Assembly (NCBI GenBank): GCA_907165135.1
Contig: OU015566.1
Location: 6,866,157 to 6,930,156, forward strand
Source: Oikopleura dioica
Taxonomy: Eukaryota; Chordata; Appendicularia; Copelata; Oikopleuridae
Direction: 5' to 3'
Length of the DNA stretch: 64,000 bases
In this document: positions 9,893-21,500 of the stretch, piece by piece
Position numbering within the stretch: the first letter of the stretch is position 1
Layout of the letters: each line of letters begins with the position of its first letter
Made by a program: the position numbers and the translations under genes
Notes under the pieces: model-generated
The model's database searches: none
The model's input: the letters and a program-made list of their open reading frames with translations, nothing else
What the model was told of the DNA's origin: nothing

Positions 9893-11130
9893 CTACGGGA
9901 GAGCCTGTTTCTTGAATCTACTGACAGCATCGCCAATTTTCCTCGATGTTTTGACGAAGACGACGATTTTCGCTCCTTCGCACTTCTTTTCCGGCTCCTT
10001 CAATAATTTTATCTAAAAAGAATTTTTTTGGAAAAGCAATTTCTATTTTGAAACCTCGTCTTGGATGTAATTTTCGGCGTAAATATCCGGAAGTGCGTCA
10101 ATTTTAGAACTTGGATCTAAATTTAGTCCTTCAACGTCGTAAAGAGACTAAAATAACGAATTACGCAAAGATATTCTTATTTGAATAGTCTTACTTTCAG
10201 ACTTTTCGACTGAATCGCTCGAAGATTGAAGGAATTGACTTCGTTGATTTCGGAGAAGGTTTTCGTTTCGGGTCGATTTTTGTTTGAAAAGGCTTAGATT
10301 TGGGTACGAAGAATAAAATAAATGGTGATGAACTTGATCCGCGGAAGGAGCAACCTGACCGGAGCCTGTTTATTGACAGAAACGTATTACTTTGGAGAAC
10401 TTTTTATCACGCTCAAAATGACCCGTGGTTAACCTATGCGATTATGGAACCGCACATGTTTGGCTAGGAACATCCGTTCGTACCCCAAAACAAGGAGGAA
10501 TGTCGAGAAGCAGTGGGGGAATGCAGGCAGCAATTTGTTTTCTTCGCGCGAGGCATTATCAAGCCTGAATTTCAAAGAATAAAAAAAAAGTTCTTGCCTC
10601 CGGAATTTTCGTTCGAAAACAAAAACGAATCCACCTTACCTGAATTGGTAAAAGAGGCGTTGATCATTTTCCATCTCCTTTTTGATCTCCAAAAGAAGCT
10701 CTTTCGCCACGATCAAATGACTAAAGAAGAGAGAAAAACGTGAGCTACTTCCGTCTCTGGGAAAATTACCTGAGTGCGGCAAAGACTAGAACCTCCAAAT
10801 CATCCTCTTTGCGCACTAAAACGTGTTCACCTAATCCAGCCAAGTCCAGCGCTTCGCAGTGCTTCTACTGTAAGTTCGAAAGAAGAAATTCTATTTTTCT
10901 TGCTGAGTCGAACTTTTCCTTATGAAATGATCCCTTGGTTCTGAGAACAGAGGAGAATTAAATGCGCTGGATCGTGAAAATACCAAACAGCGGTGGGTCG
11001 CTTATCGGCTTAGTAATTACCTGAGATTACTGATTAGGATGTCGGAGCCTCGATTACGAGTAAGCTCTTCAATCTCGTCCAAGTGCCCCATTAGACTCGT
11101 CGGCTTCTGTCGAATAGAGTCAAGAGAAGT
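9893..11130 (-). CDS. Unrecognised spliced gene (minus strand), 5' end uncertain
   Basis: Exons at about 11116-11028 (KPTSLMGHLDEIEELTRNRG), 10868-10783 (EALDLAGLGEHVLVRKEDDL), 10690-10613 (HLIVAKELLLEIKKEMENDQ), 10304-10195 (ETKTFSEINEVNSFNLRAIQ), 10147-10055 (SLYDVEGLNLDPSSKIDALP) and 10012-9893 (KLLKEPEKKCEGAKIVVFVK, ending FKKQALP and TAG). The last three exons join in phase with GT-AG introns; the upstream joints are not fully resolved. An in-frame-looking block at about 11830-11740 (DILLGRHFENVLWSDELFER) may be a further 5' exon. The product is helical, acidic-basic and probably soluble. I cannot name the family. Confidence 0.5.
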
Positions 11131-11329
11131 TTCTTTTTAGAAAATCCGAAATTGCTTTTTAGAATTTTATCGTTCTCCTGATATTATCCTTAAGGATACT
11201 ACATTCGGAAAAAACGGCTCTGACAGATTAAAGATCTTAGTTAGATCTACCTATAGACCCCATATGATAAGCTCCAGCATTTACAGGTTCGGAGTTATTC
11301 AAACCTAAAACTCGGGAAATCGAAGGTAG

Positions 11330-11395
11330 TACCCTTAACCTTCAATGAGGTTAGGGTTAAGACCTATAAATTAACCCTAACCCTAAAGCCTTGCT
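11330..11395. repeat. Short interstitial telomere-like inverted repeat
   Basis: GGTTAGGGTTAA near 11347 is followed about 25 nt later by its mirror TTAACCCTAACCCTAAAG near 11372. The hexamer TTAGGG/CCCTAA is the common animal telomere unit. With only two or three units per side it is more likely a chance or repair-derived interstitial sequence than a former chromosome end. Confidence 0.4.
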
Positions 11396-12104
11396 TTAGT
11401 TCTTACCCAAGAAGAAAATTGAAAAAATAAAGACCAATTTTTCTTAAAAAAAACTTCGCTTGACTCTACTGTAAAATGTAAATGTACTCTTCCCACGTGA
11501 TCAAGAAAGGAATGCAAACATAAATTGATTGAAAGATCACGTGTCCGCATTTTAGAACTCAAAGGGTTGACATTCAATTGAGACAAACGAGATGAACCGC
11601 GGTCGGCGATTTCACAATCCCGTTGCCCGGAAGCGCCTTTTCCAAATTTAAACTTATTCGATCAATTTTCCAGCGCTTCGGTCTTGATTGTCTTGCAAAA
11701 AAAAAGAAGCAACAGCAAAGCAATGTCAACCCTTGACTTAGCTACATCGTGCATGCGTTCAAACAGCTCATCCGACCAGAGGACGTTTTCAAAGTGCCTG
11801 CCAAGCAGAATGTCTCTGTTTCAAAGAGATAGGCAAATCTACACAGCCCCGCCCTGCCGAGAATGAATGGCCCATCCCAAAACCTGAATTGATCTTCAAA
11901 GCCAACGTTGGTTTCGCCATCACGTGACTCCTTTGCACTGGATCATCGAAACGTTACAGACAGAACTAAGCTCATTTCAAATCAGCCCTTGACCTTTTGA
12001 GAGCTAAATCGCTCTGATCCCATTTTCCTTCACGACGAACACGTGCACGATTTCGACAGATGGGTACTTTGAGCGTGTTCAAAAAGCTTTAGGGGCTTGG
12101 GAAA

Positions 12105-12206
12105 AATCGAGAAGCCGCTTGCGGCTTCGAGTCAAAAATTATTGAAGCCGCGCCTAGCGCGGCTTTTGGCATTTTAAAGCTCGAAGCCGCAAGCGGCTTC
12201 TCGATT
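12105..12206. repeat. GCC-palindrome repeat, copy 2
   Basis: A 102-bp palindromic unit whose ends are AATCGAGAAGCCGCTTGCGG and its exact reverse complement, with an inner hairpin built on GAAGCCGCGCC...GCGCGGCTTT. The same layout recurs at 15192-15394, and a diverged part lies at 352-408. Size, symmetry and dispersed copies suggest a small non-autonomous mobile repeat; no target-site duplication is obvious. Confidence 0.65.
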
Positions 12207-12533
12207 CTATTATTATTTCGGAAAAAGAGATTTTCGATGGCTACCCCCTTAAATTTTAGGAAAGTTTGAACACGCAGCTTGATGGCCAAACGTCTATAAT
12301 TTTGGCGATGAGCCATCCTTATATCTTGATCCAGCTCATCGTACCCTTATCGATGGTTGTTGAGAGTCCCTCGTGATGGTACTCAATTTGGCATATAAAT
12401 TATCAAGTCCACGTAAACTTGGAGATGACGTGAGTGGCCTCTCAGTTTTCGCATCTCAAATCAGTGTCTATTTTCAAGTATCCATTGGATAACAACAAGA
12501 ACCGTCCCTACCAGCGGGTTTGAAGCTATTTCT

Positions 12534-12800
12534 TTAGAAATTCTTCACGAAAGAATTTCCAACCCGATTTCCTAATGCTGTCATTTGGTGCACGACTCCA
12601 ATCTTGATCTTCTTTGGACTCCTACAGAAAAATGAAAATTTCATTGTTATTTGGATTGTGGTCGCTCACTTCTGATCAATTAGACGTGGCGGCTTTCGCT
12701 TTGCCTAAATTTTGCTTTTCGTGATATTTATGATAACGAATTCAAACCTCGAATGCGGCGTTTGTTTTGATTTGAGCTCGAGGAAAAGGTTGATTTTAGA
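12534..12800 (-). CDS. 3' exons of an unrecognised minus-strand gene
   Basis: Three short blocks join in phase: about 12790-12748 (AQIKTNAAFE), 12702-12669 (AKRKPPRLIDQ) and 12620-12534 (SPKKIKIGVVHQMTALGNRV, ending NSFVKNF and TAA). Introns are 45-50 nt with GT-AG ends. The tail is basic, with no domain that I recognise. Upstream exons are not identified; a possible start exon (MAEGLSMKTKEHDPSALLQM, about 13884-13770) lies 1 kb away and may belong to this or another gene. Confidence 0.35.
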
Positions 12801-12829
12801 GACTTAGGAACACGTTTTCTTCTGTGCAA

Positions 12830-15190
12830 AACTACTTTCGAAACGACCTTACCCTTTAAAAATACAATCTACATCCCTAACTTATTATAAGACCACCCAA
12901 GTCAAGGCTGCTTTTAAAATTACTGCCATCTGTTGAATTATATAAAATCTTTTCTTATTCTAGCTGTTACGGAATAAGGCCCTACCCAGCTTATTTCTTA
13001 TTCCCCCGAAATTTTATTTACGTCCGCTTGTATACAAAATTATGATCTAAAAGCGCCCCTTTACCAAAAAAAAGCAAAAGGCCTCAACCGTTAAAATTAA
13101 CCGTTCCTTTTATCATGTTCAAATTAATGTAAAACACGGCCAGATTTACTAGCAATATCAAGCATCTTCTCAGGACTCAAGAAATTTTCTTTTTCTCTAA
13201 TAGTAATAAGCAGGTTCAACCAAGTTCTCTTGATTTTTGAGCCCTTGAATGAGCAGTTTTTGTGGAAAATGAGCAAATTTCATCGTTTCTTCCTCTGGTT
13301 ATTGGGGTTAAAATGGAATGAAATTATTTTTTATGGAATAAATCAGTTAGACGTTTGAAAGTCTAAGGAGCATGCATCATAATTCGCGCTGCTGCGAGTC
13401 AATGACCTTCGCAAACAATGGTCCATCAGGAGGAACCGTTTCAAGTAAAAATATGATTTTGGAAAAAAAAATAATGAAAAAAGGGAACAATGAGATGAAA
13501 AGCTTTGTTGAAGCGCCAAAAAGACTGATGAAGAGTATCGATGATGATTTAGCAGAACAAGATGGTCGGGGTGCTCGTTATTTTGGGAAGTCTCTGTGGA
13601 ATTGTAGGAGAATGTCGATAGTTTCCGAGTTGATCTTCAAGAGCCGGGAAGCCTTTCTTACAATTTTTATTCAAGATAAGCGCCATCAGGCTCTTGCCAG
13701 ATCAAACGTCGGAAAATTGTAGCTCTCCGTCGTAGCTGTCCCTAAAAATTTTCTGAATTTTTGATTTTAGGTACCATTTATGGTGCCTTCTCTGTCGTCG
13801 AATTTCCAGAATTACTGTTGAGGCCATCTGAAGCAAGGCAGAAGGGTCGTGTTCTTTCGTCTTCATTGAAAGACCTTCTGCCATTGCTACAATTTACCTA
13901 AACAGCAATTTGGTGCGAAACGGGTTGATGACGGCAAAATCGGTAAAAATCTCGTATTTCTTGCTAAATTCTCTCTTATGGTCTCTTTGAGGGAAATTTG
14001 TCGATTGGAGCTGAAATTTCTTTTCCTGAACACCTTCTCGCTTCTTTATGGGAAATTTTTAGAGAAACGAAAATGGTATTCAAGATAAAATTTCAGCTTA
14101 TGATTCAATTTTCTTGAAGGTATACATAATTATTAGAACATGATAGAACTAATGATAAAATTTATACTAGTTTATTCTTCACTCAAGTTATGGTTTATTT
14201 TGAAAATCAGCTTTCTGAGGGTAAAGTTGGTCCGCGCAGCTTTCCCTCGCAGCTTTCATCAAGAAATTCAAAACCGAAATTTCTAGCGCCTAAAAATTTT
14301 GATGTTAAAAAAAGTCTCTAGAACTTGTTTTGCTTCCCATCAAAATTCAAAATTTTTTTGTTCAGTCGACGTTTGGCTCAGTTTATACGGTAAGTCGGTT
14401 GGGAAAACAGCTTTTTCGATTTTTGCCATCACCGTAATTGATAAAAAGTAAAAGTACAGAACTCCGATAATTTATTTTAATACCAAATTCCTCGTTCCAC
14501 GTTAAATTGATTGGATTTTTTTGCACGAGTAGCCAAAAGAATTTTTACACCAGGCACTTTCGGGCACGTGCGACTTTTGGCACCGCAAATGGGCGCATTT
14601 GAATTTTAGACAAAGGTTGAATTTAACATTTGAGAATGTTAAATTCGAAACCTCGGCGGATCAGACTTCGAATTTTTGGCTTTCAGACGCGATTTTGGGG
14701 AAAAAGTTTATTCTGAAATCGGCTAGAAATTAAAGCCCAGAGTTCTTGAGCCCAATTTTAAGTAAAACGCGATTTTCCAATTTCCTTGAACCAAATAGTC
14801 TAAACCCTTAATTAGGCCACGCCCAGCTAGAAATCGCGAATTCAATTAATTTCTCCACGAATTCGTTTATAAAAATTTAAAAAAGGCGGTGTCTGTTTTG
14901 AGCACCTTAGCCCGCACGTTCGTGTTTTGAAAATGTACGAATTTTGGCCCTCAATTTGGCGTAAAACGCGAGCATAAATATTTGATATCTTTAATCGTTA
15001 ATTTTATTCCCTTCTCGGTTATCGCGCGAAATATTTTGCTAGGAACCAAAGTGAAAAAAAAAACGGGCGAACTAAGTGCTAGATTTATTCATAACTAGGA
15101 GGAGCTACATTTCGATCGTTTTAATAAACATAGAGTTATTAACAGCTTTTGGTGAACTTAGGAGAAAATCAAGAATCCAATGCAGCATTG
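12830..15190. other. AT-rich gene-poor stretch
   Basis: No gene that I can support apart from two weak open frames: plus 13372-13722 (116 codons, MHHNSRCCESMTFANNGPSG) and minus 13884-13702 (MAEGLSMKTKEHDPS). Neither has recognisable domains or a supporting spliced context. The rest is AT-rich with many short homopolymers. Confidence 0.4.
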
Positions 15191-15191
15191 G

Positions 15192-15394
15192 CAATGCTTC
15201 TTGCGGCTTTGAGTAATCAAAAAGTAGCCGCGGTTTTGTGCGGCTTTTCTATTGTATAACTCAAAGCCGCAAGTCCCCAAATAGGAAATCGAGAAGCCGC
15301 GGCTTCTTGCGGCCTTGAGTAATCAAATAAAATAGCCGCGCTTTGCGCGGCTTTTTCATTTTTGACTCGAAGCCGCAAGCGGCTTCTCGATTTT
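15192..15394. repeat. GCC-palindrome repeat, two tandem copies
   Basis: Two adjacent copies of the palindromic unit described at 12105-12206, at about 15192-15262 and 15285-15394. The second is nearly identical to copy 2, ending AAGCCGCAAGCGGCTTCTCG. Each unit is a long hairpin with an inner CGCGCTTTGCGCGG hairpin. Confidence 0.6.
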
Positions 15395-15515
15395 AAGACT
15401 TTTCAAAAACGAGCGAAATCATAATGATACCGGCATCTTTGGAGAAATTTCGAGGAAAAATTGAAGCTTTGATAACTCTTATTTTAGTTTTCAGGGTTGA
15501 GAAGATCCCGGACGA

Positions 15516-18500
15516 ATGGAGAGCCAGTATGTTTATCAGAAGAAGCGTGCTGACTTCGGTCGGCATCCACTGTTCTTGTAAGTACTACATTATCATTTCA
15601 TCATTACTATTATAGAGATTTATATCTCGTTTTGATAAAAGCGCATAATCCCGCCTGACAAGTTATTTTCTAAAATAGCGCTCGTCTAAAACAGGAAGCC
15701 ACAATCTGTATTAGCTTAGGCGATTACGCAAGTTACTGAGCGGCAAAAAAACACGACGCGCAAAGCCTTCCGTTCCATTCGTTTAAAATCCCTTCCTTGT
15801 TTTAATTAACATGTAATAACGACAATCAAAGGAGGATTTTGAACGGATGAAACGGAGGAAATTAAGCTGTAACAATTTTACGCCTTAAGGGTGTCAACAT
15901 TGATTTTTGCATTTTTTCTGTTGACACCCTTAAAAATTAAAAATTGAATTAAAGTGACCTTTTTTATAACGAATCATCTTCAACAGTTCATGAGATCTCA
16001 ATTTGAGACTTTCATTATTGACATAAATTGACCAGACGCTGACTTTACTTCAGACATTTTAATCGTTTTCTGATTGCGCTACATTTTGCGTGCGTTTAGC
16101 CCATCCACGTCTTGCAATTTGTCGATTTGAATAATTTTATTGAAAGCTTTGCGATCAGACTACTGATTGATCGAGGCGATTAACATGTTCTTTTCTAGCG
16201 ACCGAATGGCCGAAATCCAAGTGGACATAGATCACAATGAAGATGATCGAGACGTAAGTACCAAGCTCTTCAGATCTTGAGACTTTTAACTAAGTGGGCT
16301 TATTAGTAATTATCAAGAAACGCGGCTATTTTAAGTGCACCAAAGAGGAATTTTTACTATAGAAACCTTCGAGCGAAGTGGGTGAAAAACCTTGTTGACA
16401 CCCTTAAAAATGTCATCTGATATGAAATCGCAGAATAATCAACCCCTCAAAAGCGTGACAAAGAGTCCCAGAATCAACTAGTGCCACCAAAACCGGATCA
16501 TGACTCGTTCCAAAATTGGCTTAGTTCCGCATATGTGGATCAATCGAAATCAACGTAAAAACGGTTCTTCGTTTCTTTCGCTCAGCATAACTGAATGGCT
16601 GCTCCCGCATTTCCCAAAATCCTGGATTTCCCAAATCCTGGATTTCTCAAAATCCTGAATTTCTCAAATCGCCAAATCAGGATTCTGCCGATTCTGGATT
16701 TTGGGAAATGCAGGATTTTTATTTCTTTTGAATTAGCAAAGCAAGAAACTTGCTTGGTTTAAAAATCCAACCCAGATTCTTCTTAGTCAGAATCTTCCGC
16801 GCTGAAAAATCCCTTCCGAATAATTTGTCACCTCCAAAAAAAGTCGCGCCTCCTAATCCCTGCGAAAACAATCGGTTGAAAGTCGGTTTTTGAACTTGGA
16901 AGTTCCAAAATAGATTTAGTTGTTGTTACAGGCACGACCCAAAAGAATGTACATTTTGGTGGAACTTGAAAACAAAATTTATCAAAGGATTTTTTAATTG
17001 GGCCGAACCAAAATAAGGAAGTAATAAGCTAGGAAGTGACAGCGTAGGAGCGAACAAGAAAGTATCATACACGAAAGGATCAAATAAGAAAGTATCATAC
17101 ATGAAAGTATCAAATTAAATAGGATCATGCATTAAAGGATCGAATTTTTTTGGAACCAATAAGATTGCCGTATAAGGCCTACCGGCCTATAAGAAACCCA
17201 TCCTCAATCATTTTCAAATGTATGCCCGATCCAATCTTGCACGATACTGGCTTGGATCTTCCATTATAATTTGATCCTTTCGTGTATGATACTTTCTTGT
17301 TCGCTCCTACGCTGTCACTTCCTAGCTTATTACTTCCCTATTTTAGTTCGTGCCTTTTAATTCCCTGGAGACATCAGTTATTTGCCAATTTCATATATTG
17401 CTAGATGTAATGGTAGAAAAATAAACCCTTTGATTGCCCTTTTAAAACTGCAAATATGAAACAGATTTAGAATCGCCAGATCGGCGATCATTTTGGTACC
17501 GAAGTCGTCTGAATCGGACAAGATTTTCGATCAATAATGAGAATCTGAAGTCCCAAAATATGCGCTAGAAATTTTCGAGCGCCCGGAAAGGGATGAACAC
17601 TCCATCCAGTCATTTAACCCATAGTCTCAGTTTGTAGAACAGCTTCTATTCTACCAGAATCAATTCACAGAAGTTGTGAACAAAGACTCTAGTAAGAACC
17701 AGAGCCGAAAGAAGCCCAAACATTCTATTTTAGTTTTGACAGATAGAGAAAAACAACTGTTTTCGACGAAATTTCAGCTGAATCCTGCATTTCTAAAAAT
17801 CCTGCTTTTCCCAATCCTGCATTTCCCAAAATCCAGAATCGGCAGAATCCTGATTTGGCGATTTGAGAAATTCAGGATTTTGAGAAATCCAGGATTTGGG
17901 AAATCCAGGATTTTGGGAAATGCGGGAGCAGCCTAACTGAATAGTAGTAACGAAGCAACTGCACGCAGTTGGCGGGATAGAAAATTATTCACGCGAATAA
18001 CAAAATCACCACTTTTCAAAGCTTTCAAAGCTCCATTGACGAAAGTAGCAATCCTTGGGAAGCTCATAATCAGCATACTTTCGCCTGCGCTAGAAATGGG
18101 TGCTGAAACATTTATTTGTAGAACTACATGGTTCGAAATCCTGTTCATGCCGGGACTCAAGCCGTGGTACAGTTATCAGAGCATTGCGCCAATACAGATA
18201 CATTCGAAACTTCAACTAAGGAACGGCTGATAATTTGATAATTTAACAGCGCCATCTAGCGCATCTTCTTCGACCAATCAAATTGAGTCTTCAATTTTGA
18301 TTGGAGACTCAATTTTTTCTCCAATGCAATAAAACTCTTGTATTCGGTCTATTTTCGGCTTAACCAATTTATGGAAGTGCATTTATAGATAACCAATAAG
18401 ATTGCTGTATTTGGCCTCCCGGCCAATCAAAACCCTGATCCATAAAATCACTTCGATAAATTGGTTTAACCCTCATTTTCAACGAAAAAAGATGACCCAG

Positions 18501-21500
18501 ATCAATTTAAATTCATAAATTTCTCACGTGGAAAAGAACCAACTTGAAATTAAGATACTGTTTTTCAAAATTAGAACTTCAGTAATTACATGCTTTTATG
18601 ATAATGAACATATGTTTGTTGCGCAATCAAGCAGCCTTGTAAAGCACATAGTACACGTTGAAGGTGGCTGGCCAAAAGATATTAATGCAGCAGATATGGA
18701 AGCCACAAGTCGATTTAGGAAGAAAACAGAAAAGGTAAATTTCGTGGCAGTATTACCATAAGAAAGAAAACCGCGGATCCGCCACACGTTCAGGCAACAG
18801 CCTGTTGCGAATAGAGAGCTAACTTTCTTCTTTCTTTCAGGACGAAAACTACAGTAAAACAATCAGCTCCCTCGGCGAGCGAGTCGAGGCAGTCATCCGC
18901 CAAAATAATGCTATTGACATCTACGAAGAATATTTTACCGACGCTGGAATCATCCCCACCGTCGACGAGCCACCACGGTAAGTCAGCCAGAAAACCTCGA
19001 GTAACCCTCGTTGAAAAAGGAAATATTTGAAGCTTTCAATTGCGCCGGAATCCGCGCAATCTCCTGACCGAGTCATGAAAACGTTCACATGTTATGTAAT
19101 CTCAGTCAATTAAAAAATGACCCAGCAATTCGACTAAGCCCTACTTTTTTCTGAAACTTTTGTAAGAAATAATCAAATCAGTAGCGTTACTAACGTCACA
19201 TGTGGCTTGTAAAGGTCTAACTGGGCGCGTTTCATAATTCCATTTCCCGCTGCATAGGGCAACGTGATTTGCATTTGCCCTGTCCCCAGCTTCTAAATTT
19301 TCGCCGGGAGAGCCGGACTTCCAAATCCGGGAGCGAGATTAAATGTCCAACTTGATTTTCATCCTTGATTCTTCAGACTCTCGTATTTACAGATTTAATC
19401 GGCACTTGATAAATGGGCGTTGGTTCAATCAATCCTAGAAGGAAATGATCGAGATTTTCAGACAACTAATGCACTCATTTAACTTCTGGACATTTCAGCA
19501 TATTGACCAATCAGAAAGCTGGATGGAAAAATTCTTTATCCGTTTAAGCCGCTGTAGGAATATTTTTTAAGTTTTATTTCAAATTCCTACAGCGGTTTGA
19601 ACGAATAACGAATTTTTCCATCCAGCTCTCTGATTGGTCAATACGCTGAAATGTCCATAAGTTAAATGATTTTTTATCTTAGGAATTACCATTAGATTTA
19701 TTCTAACTATTATTCATTTAGAGTAAGCACTGTAAATCTTTTCCGCGATCCTGCTGGAAAAGGCGCGCGATCTGCAATCAACATTGCCTGGCATCCGGAT
19801 GGGGGCAAACACGCCGCCGTCTCTTACGGCACCGTTGGTTTCCAGGCACCCGTGGTCGATCTCCTTACGTATTCGCAATTTGTCAAAATGCGCACCCTTT
19901 TTCTTTCTTGTTTAGGCGAGAAAGAATGCCTTTTGACGAGTAAGGTCGACCCCGGCGAAATAGGCTAGCCTCAAGGATCTCGAAAGTTATGTCTGGAATG
20001 TGGAGAACTCGAAGGAAAGCGTTCGACAGAAATTGATATTTTCTAAACCCTCCAAGCGTGAATATGAAGATGAGTGCATTCAGGAGTTACTTTTGGTTAC
20101 TTGAAAGTCTTAAGGGTGTAGCACTCGTTGCTTGAGCCCGTTGTAATGAAGGTTTATTTAGACTGTCCAGTAGATGCTATTGAAAATATTCGGTCATTTT
20201 TTCTTGGAAAAAGATCAAAATTTCATTTTAGAAATTAATGAATTTTTCGCCATTTTAGTAATCCTTGGCGAGAATCCTGTTAGAGGCTGCTAGGCCTCTG
20301 CGATGGCCTTTTGCTTTGGGTCCGTTAAAATTTGCGATTCTGGGCTCCTCCTTTTTTTAAGGAAAATCTTGCAGGCATTTTGCTGAGCCGCGCCTGAAAT
20401 TGGCATTTTTAGGGTGTGAAGGGAAACCGCAGATTACAAGAAAGTCTAGACTTGAGGGCATTCAAATTAGAAGGACTTATGAAAAACGCTCCGTCAGAAA
20501 CCCTTAATTACCCTGCGACCACGAAGCAACGTCCTATGTATGGAGTACAATCCCAAGGACTCGAACATTATCCTCGGCGGCCAGTTCTCCGGCCAGGTCT
20601 GCATCTGGGACTTGCGAAAGAACTCACCAACGCCCACCGATATTACAGCGGCGGAAGTCGCCCACCGAGACCCTTGCCACAGCGCGCTTTGGATTCAGGT
20701 ACGTTCTAACAATTTTTGAGCTTATTTGCGGCTTCCGCTCTTGATTTTAAAGAGTCACCATGTCATTTTTTATATATTCTTCTTCGAAATTCTTTTACAG
20801 AAAAAACTCTTAGTAAAAATTTAGAAAAAGTTCAATCGATCATCATTTTTGTATTTAGTCAAAAACCGGCACGGACTTCTTTTCCTCCTCGACCGATGGC
20901 ACCGTGAAGTGGTGGGACACTCGGAAGTTGTCTGAGCCAGTTGAGGAGCTCATCCTGGATCCGACCAAGCAGCTCAATCCTAAGTAAGTACTCAACTATA
21001 TCTTGTTATCAGCAGTTTTTCATCTTCCGAGTCACTGTACTGAAGTAGGTTAAACCGAACTTTCACGAGAAATTCTCCACTAAAAATATTCATTTTAGTG
21101 CTGCTCTTGGAGCTATGTGCTTGGAGTACGAACCAACAATGCCTACTAAATTCATGGTCGGCACGGAGCAGGGTACCATTATTATTTGCAACAGGTAACA
21201 ATTTATACGATATCTCCTACTACACTTCACGTGGGCCACTAGAAAATAGCGGCGTATCAAGTCTCTTTTATATAATTTCGCGGGCCAACTCTAAAAAAGT
21301 TGATTTGTCAGACATGGAATGGGAATTTTTTTTCTCATCCGGAAGATGGGACATTCCGGAACGTCTCTGATTGCGGCTTTATGACGTTTTTGAATTTTCC
21401 GATGATGATTATTCGTTGGTTAGAATGTTCCTTTAGGTGGCTGATTAAGGGTATCCTTGATAAATGTTCTAATAGAGTTAGGGAGGCGCTTTGTTTGCGT

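Noticed and set aside
13372-13722. 116-codon plus-strand frame
   Set aside because: No domain, no intron support and a competing open frame on the opposite strand; mentioned only as weak.
17658-17691. A stretch reading [12 protein letters not shown] that resembles a DNAI2 N-terminal exon
   Set aside because: It lies inside the transposable element (16597-17933), and exon 16454-16554 joins in phase to 18635 without it, so the likeness is chance.
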